Assembly (NCBI GenBank): GCA_964461815.1
Contig: CAYWVF010000007.1
Coordinates: 1-64,000, forward strand
Reading direction: 5' to 3'
Length of the DNA stretch: 64,000 bases
DNA from: JAAZBA01 sp964461815
GTDB lineage: Bacteria > Bacillota > Clostridia > Oscillospirales > QAMX01
The first letter of the stretch is position 1. Every line of letters begins with the position of its first letter. The position numbers and the translations under genes were made by a program. The notes beneath the pieces were generated by a model. That model was not told where the DNA came from and ran no database searches. It saw nothing but the letters and a program-made list of their open reading frames with translations. Shown piece by piece: positions 62,478 through 64,000 of the stretch.

Positions 62478-63479
62478 CTATATTTTTCGAAAGTTTGTTG
62501 TCGTTTCTCGTACAACGAGATCCGGCTTTATTAGAATATTTTTCACGACTTTATATCCCGGATCTTCGAGCTTTTTCACAAGTGTCTCTACTGCGATCTC
62601 ACATATATCCTCAGTCCTACTTGTTACGGTAGTAAGTGCTATCGGGAGGTAAGCACAGTAGTTTGAATCGTCGAAGCCGATAATAGATATATCATCCGGG
62701 ATCCTGAGTCCGGCTTCATTTATCTTCCTTATCGCACCGAGAGCGATATCATCATACTCGGCAATAATTGCGCTTGGTCTGTTTTCCATTTTTAGTAGTC
62801 TTTCGGCAAGCTCGTATCCGCATTCCATATGACGTTTATGACTTATCAGCACATTCTCCTCAGGAATCGTTATACTTTGTCTGCTCATATAATCCTTAAG
62901 GAACTTTAATCTCTCTTCGCCGTATTCATCCCCCAGGAATGCTATATTTGTATGTCCAAGTGAAAGCAGATGCTCTGCCGCATACTCTACGCCCACACGC
63001 TCATCAACACATATATTGTCTATCTCACTTGCATTTACATTCATCGCGATCTGTACGACAGGCATTAGATCTTTTATCTCGCTCTTACGCAAATATGCAC
63101 TCAGATCATTTTTCTCCGTGATGCATACTATTCCGGCAAATCTTTTTTCGGAGTACTTCTTGATTATTGCAACTTCTCGATTAAAATCATACTCGCTCAT
63201 TGCAAAAAAACAATCAAAACCGTTATCCGAAAGCTTTGATACCAATGCTGTCGATATCCTCGCATAATACGAGCTCATAAATTCCGGACATATAATACCT
63301 ATTATATTTGTTGTCTCCGACGAATTCTTTCTTTTCTTCTTTTTATATCCCATTTTATGTGCGATTTCAAATATTCGGTTGGCTGTTTCACGTTTTATGT
63401 CTTCACTTCCGGACAAAGCCTTTGATACTGTAGTTATATTTACACCCGCAGCTTCCGCTATATCCTTCAATGTAACCAT
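62478..63479 (-). CDS. LacI-family transcriptional regulator
   Basis: 333 residues. The N-terminal helix-turn-helix VTLKDIAEAAGVNITTVSKALSG and hinge helix lead to a periplasmic-binding-like domain (IIGIICPEFMSSYYARISTA; HLLSLGHTNIAFLGDEYGEE; DDISIIGFDDSNYCAYLPIA). LacI regulators repress sugar operons until a sugar binds. The FucI-like operon lies directly downstream in the same direction, so it is the likely target, perhaps along with the divergent gene at 63683. The ATG is behind AGCAGGTG. Confidence 0.92.
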   Translation of the reverse strand: MVTLKDIAEAAGVNITTVSKALSGSEDIKRETANRIFEIAHKMGYKKKKRKNSSETTNIIGIICPEFMSSYYARISTALVSKLSDNGFDCFFAMSEYDFNREVAIIKKYSEKRFAGIVCITEKNDLSAYLRKSEIKDLMPVVQIAMNVNASEIDNICVDERVGVEYAAEHLLSLGHTNIAFLGDEYGEERLKFLKDYMSRQSITIPEENVLISHKRHMECGYELAERLLKMENRPSAIIAEYDDIALGAIRKINEAGLRIPDDISIIGFDDSNYCAYLPIALTTVTSRTEDICEIAVETLVKKLEDPGYKVVKNILIKPDLVVRETTTNFRKI

Positions 63480-63514
63480 ATGTTCACCTGCTTCTTATCT
63501 TGATTCATATATAC

Positions 63515-63543
63515 ATTCTAATATAATTTTTTCCAATTGTAAA
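63515..63543 (-). promoter_or_regulatory. Promoter of the LacI-family gene
   Basis: Minus-strand TTTACA (63538-63543), 17-bp spacer, TAGAAT (63515-63520). Confidence 0.75.
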
Positions 63544-63585
63544 GCTGTTTTTCATACAGCGTATTTTTCTTCCAGAATTTTGTCA

Positions 63586-63636
63586 TTGAATTGTAACCGT
63601 TTTGTAGTATAATAGTAATATAATCGTTTTGAAACG
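63586..63636 (+). promoter_or_regulatory. Promoter and operator-like palindrome of the secreted CuAO-N-domain gene
   Basis: TTGAAT (63586-63591), 16-bp spacer, TATAAT (63608-63613), followed at 63625-63636 by CGTTTTGAAACG, a 12-bp inverted repeat sited just after the expected start of transcription. A second TATAAT is at 63639-63644. Confidence 0.6.
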
Positions 63637-63682
63637 TATATAATATATGGATCTGATCCTTATTTTTGAAAGGAATGATATA

Positions 63683-64000
63683 ATGAAATTATCAAAAAAG
63701 GTAAAAATCTTTATTGCAGCCATAGCAGCGGCAGCTTCTATATCCTCCGCAGCTCTTGCTGACAACAACGTAAGTGTACAGTTTAACGGTACAGCAACTC
63801 GATTGACTACTTATTACGAGTATGGCTGCACATATGTACCGCTGCGTACATTCTATAATACACTTTCCGACGCAAAGGTAGTATGGGATGCAGACACGGA
63901 CTCGGCACATGTCAAAACAAACGATTCTCATGCTGTCTTTACAAACGGCAAAAATTACATGACATTAAATGGTAAAAGATATTTTAATTCCGGAACAATA
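63683..64000 (+). CDS. Secreted copper-amine-oxidase N-domain (stalk) protein, 3' truncated
   Basis: 106 codons are visible before the window ends. The first 27 or so residues are a signal peptide (KKVKIFIAAIAAAASISSAA then LADNN). The following part has the copper amine oxidase N-terminal domain pattern: VSVQFNGTATRLTTYYEYGC, TYVPLRTFYNTLSDAKVVWD. In Firmicutes this domain is a stalk or wall-associated module and does not imply oxidase activity. The rest of the protein lies beyond the edge. AAAGGAATG precedes the ATG. It is divergent from the LacI-family gene. Confidence 0.85.
   Translation, partial: MKLSKKVKIFIAAIAAAASISSAALADNNVSVQFNGTATRLTTYYEYGCTYVPLRTFYNTLSDAKVVWDADTDSAHVKTNDSHAVFTNGKNYMTLNGKRYFNSGTI

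Noticed and set aside
63683..64000. Copper amine oxidase enzyme
   Set aside because: Only the N-terminal stalk-type domain is visible; this domain occurs widely in Firmicutes without any oxidase domain.

Overview
The window is AT-rich, gene-dense bacterial DNA with clear Gram-positive signals: strong AGGAGG-type ribosome sites, frequent TTG/GTG starts and near-consensus sigma-A promoters with 17-bp spacers. A SigH-type sporulation sigma factor, a DUF2975/Cro-like pair, a bifunctional homocysteine methyltransferase/MTHFR and many intracellular glycosidases without signal peptides point to an anaerobic gut Clostridia (Oscillospirales/Ruminococcaceae-like). The taxonomic placement is inference. 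I saw no rRNA, tRNA or CRISPR array.

Layout. 0-5.6 kb: a TnpV transposon remnant behind an RlmD-type methyltransferase, an AraC regulator, a frameshifted YgjV-family membrane gene, a beta-propeller protein and a membrane-bound XRE regulator. 5.8-12.3 kb: an operon of an ECF sigma factor, a giant alpha-2-macroglobulin whose N-terminus looks like a transmembrane anti-sigma factor, and a membrane-anchored Memo-family protein. 12.4-26.6 kb: two GH20-like hexosaminidases, two MATE exporters, a DUF2156 protein, a NYN nuclease, an MBL hydrolase, an RluA pseudouridine synthase, an RlmA methyltransferase, a TIM-barrel isomerase and a ribokinase. 26.6-31.7 kb: an operon of EEP phosphatase, CapK/PaaK-like ligase, topoisomerase III and UlaG-like hydrolase. 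31.8-40.5 kb: an esterase plus sialate-lyase-like aldolase pair, an operon of lipoprotein, Gfo/Idh/MocA, GH36 and Eis-like genes, a lectin-like protein, a RimJ/L acetyltransferase and a tiny toxin-like transcription unit. 40.6-47 kb: housekeeping genes (zinc ribbon, SigH, RuvCAB, CCA nucleotidyltransferase, DUF4173). 47-53 kb: an ASRT-family sugar-sensor-like protein with an MFS transporter, a third GH20-like enzyme and a bifunctional methionine/MTHFR enzyme. 53-63.5 kb: a LacI-controlled catabolic operon (FucI-like isomerase, FGGY kinase, two tandem clan-A glycosidases, class III aminotransferase, decayed beta-helix gene). The right edge holds the start of a secreted copper-amine-oxidase-N-domain protein.

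Many genes fit intracellular use of imported oligosaccharides: GH20, GH36 and clan-A hydrolases, sugar isomerases, kinases, aldolase and esterase all lack signal peptides. The two most unusual systems are the sigma/anti-sigma-macroglobulin/Memo operon and the LacI-controlled isomerase-kinase-glycosidase-aminotransferase operon.
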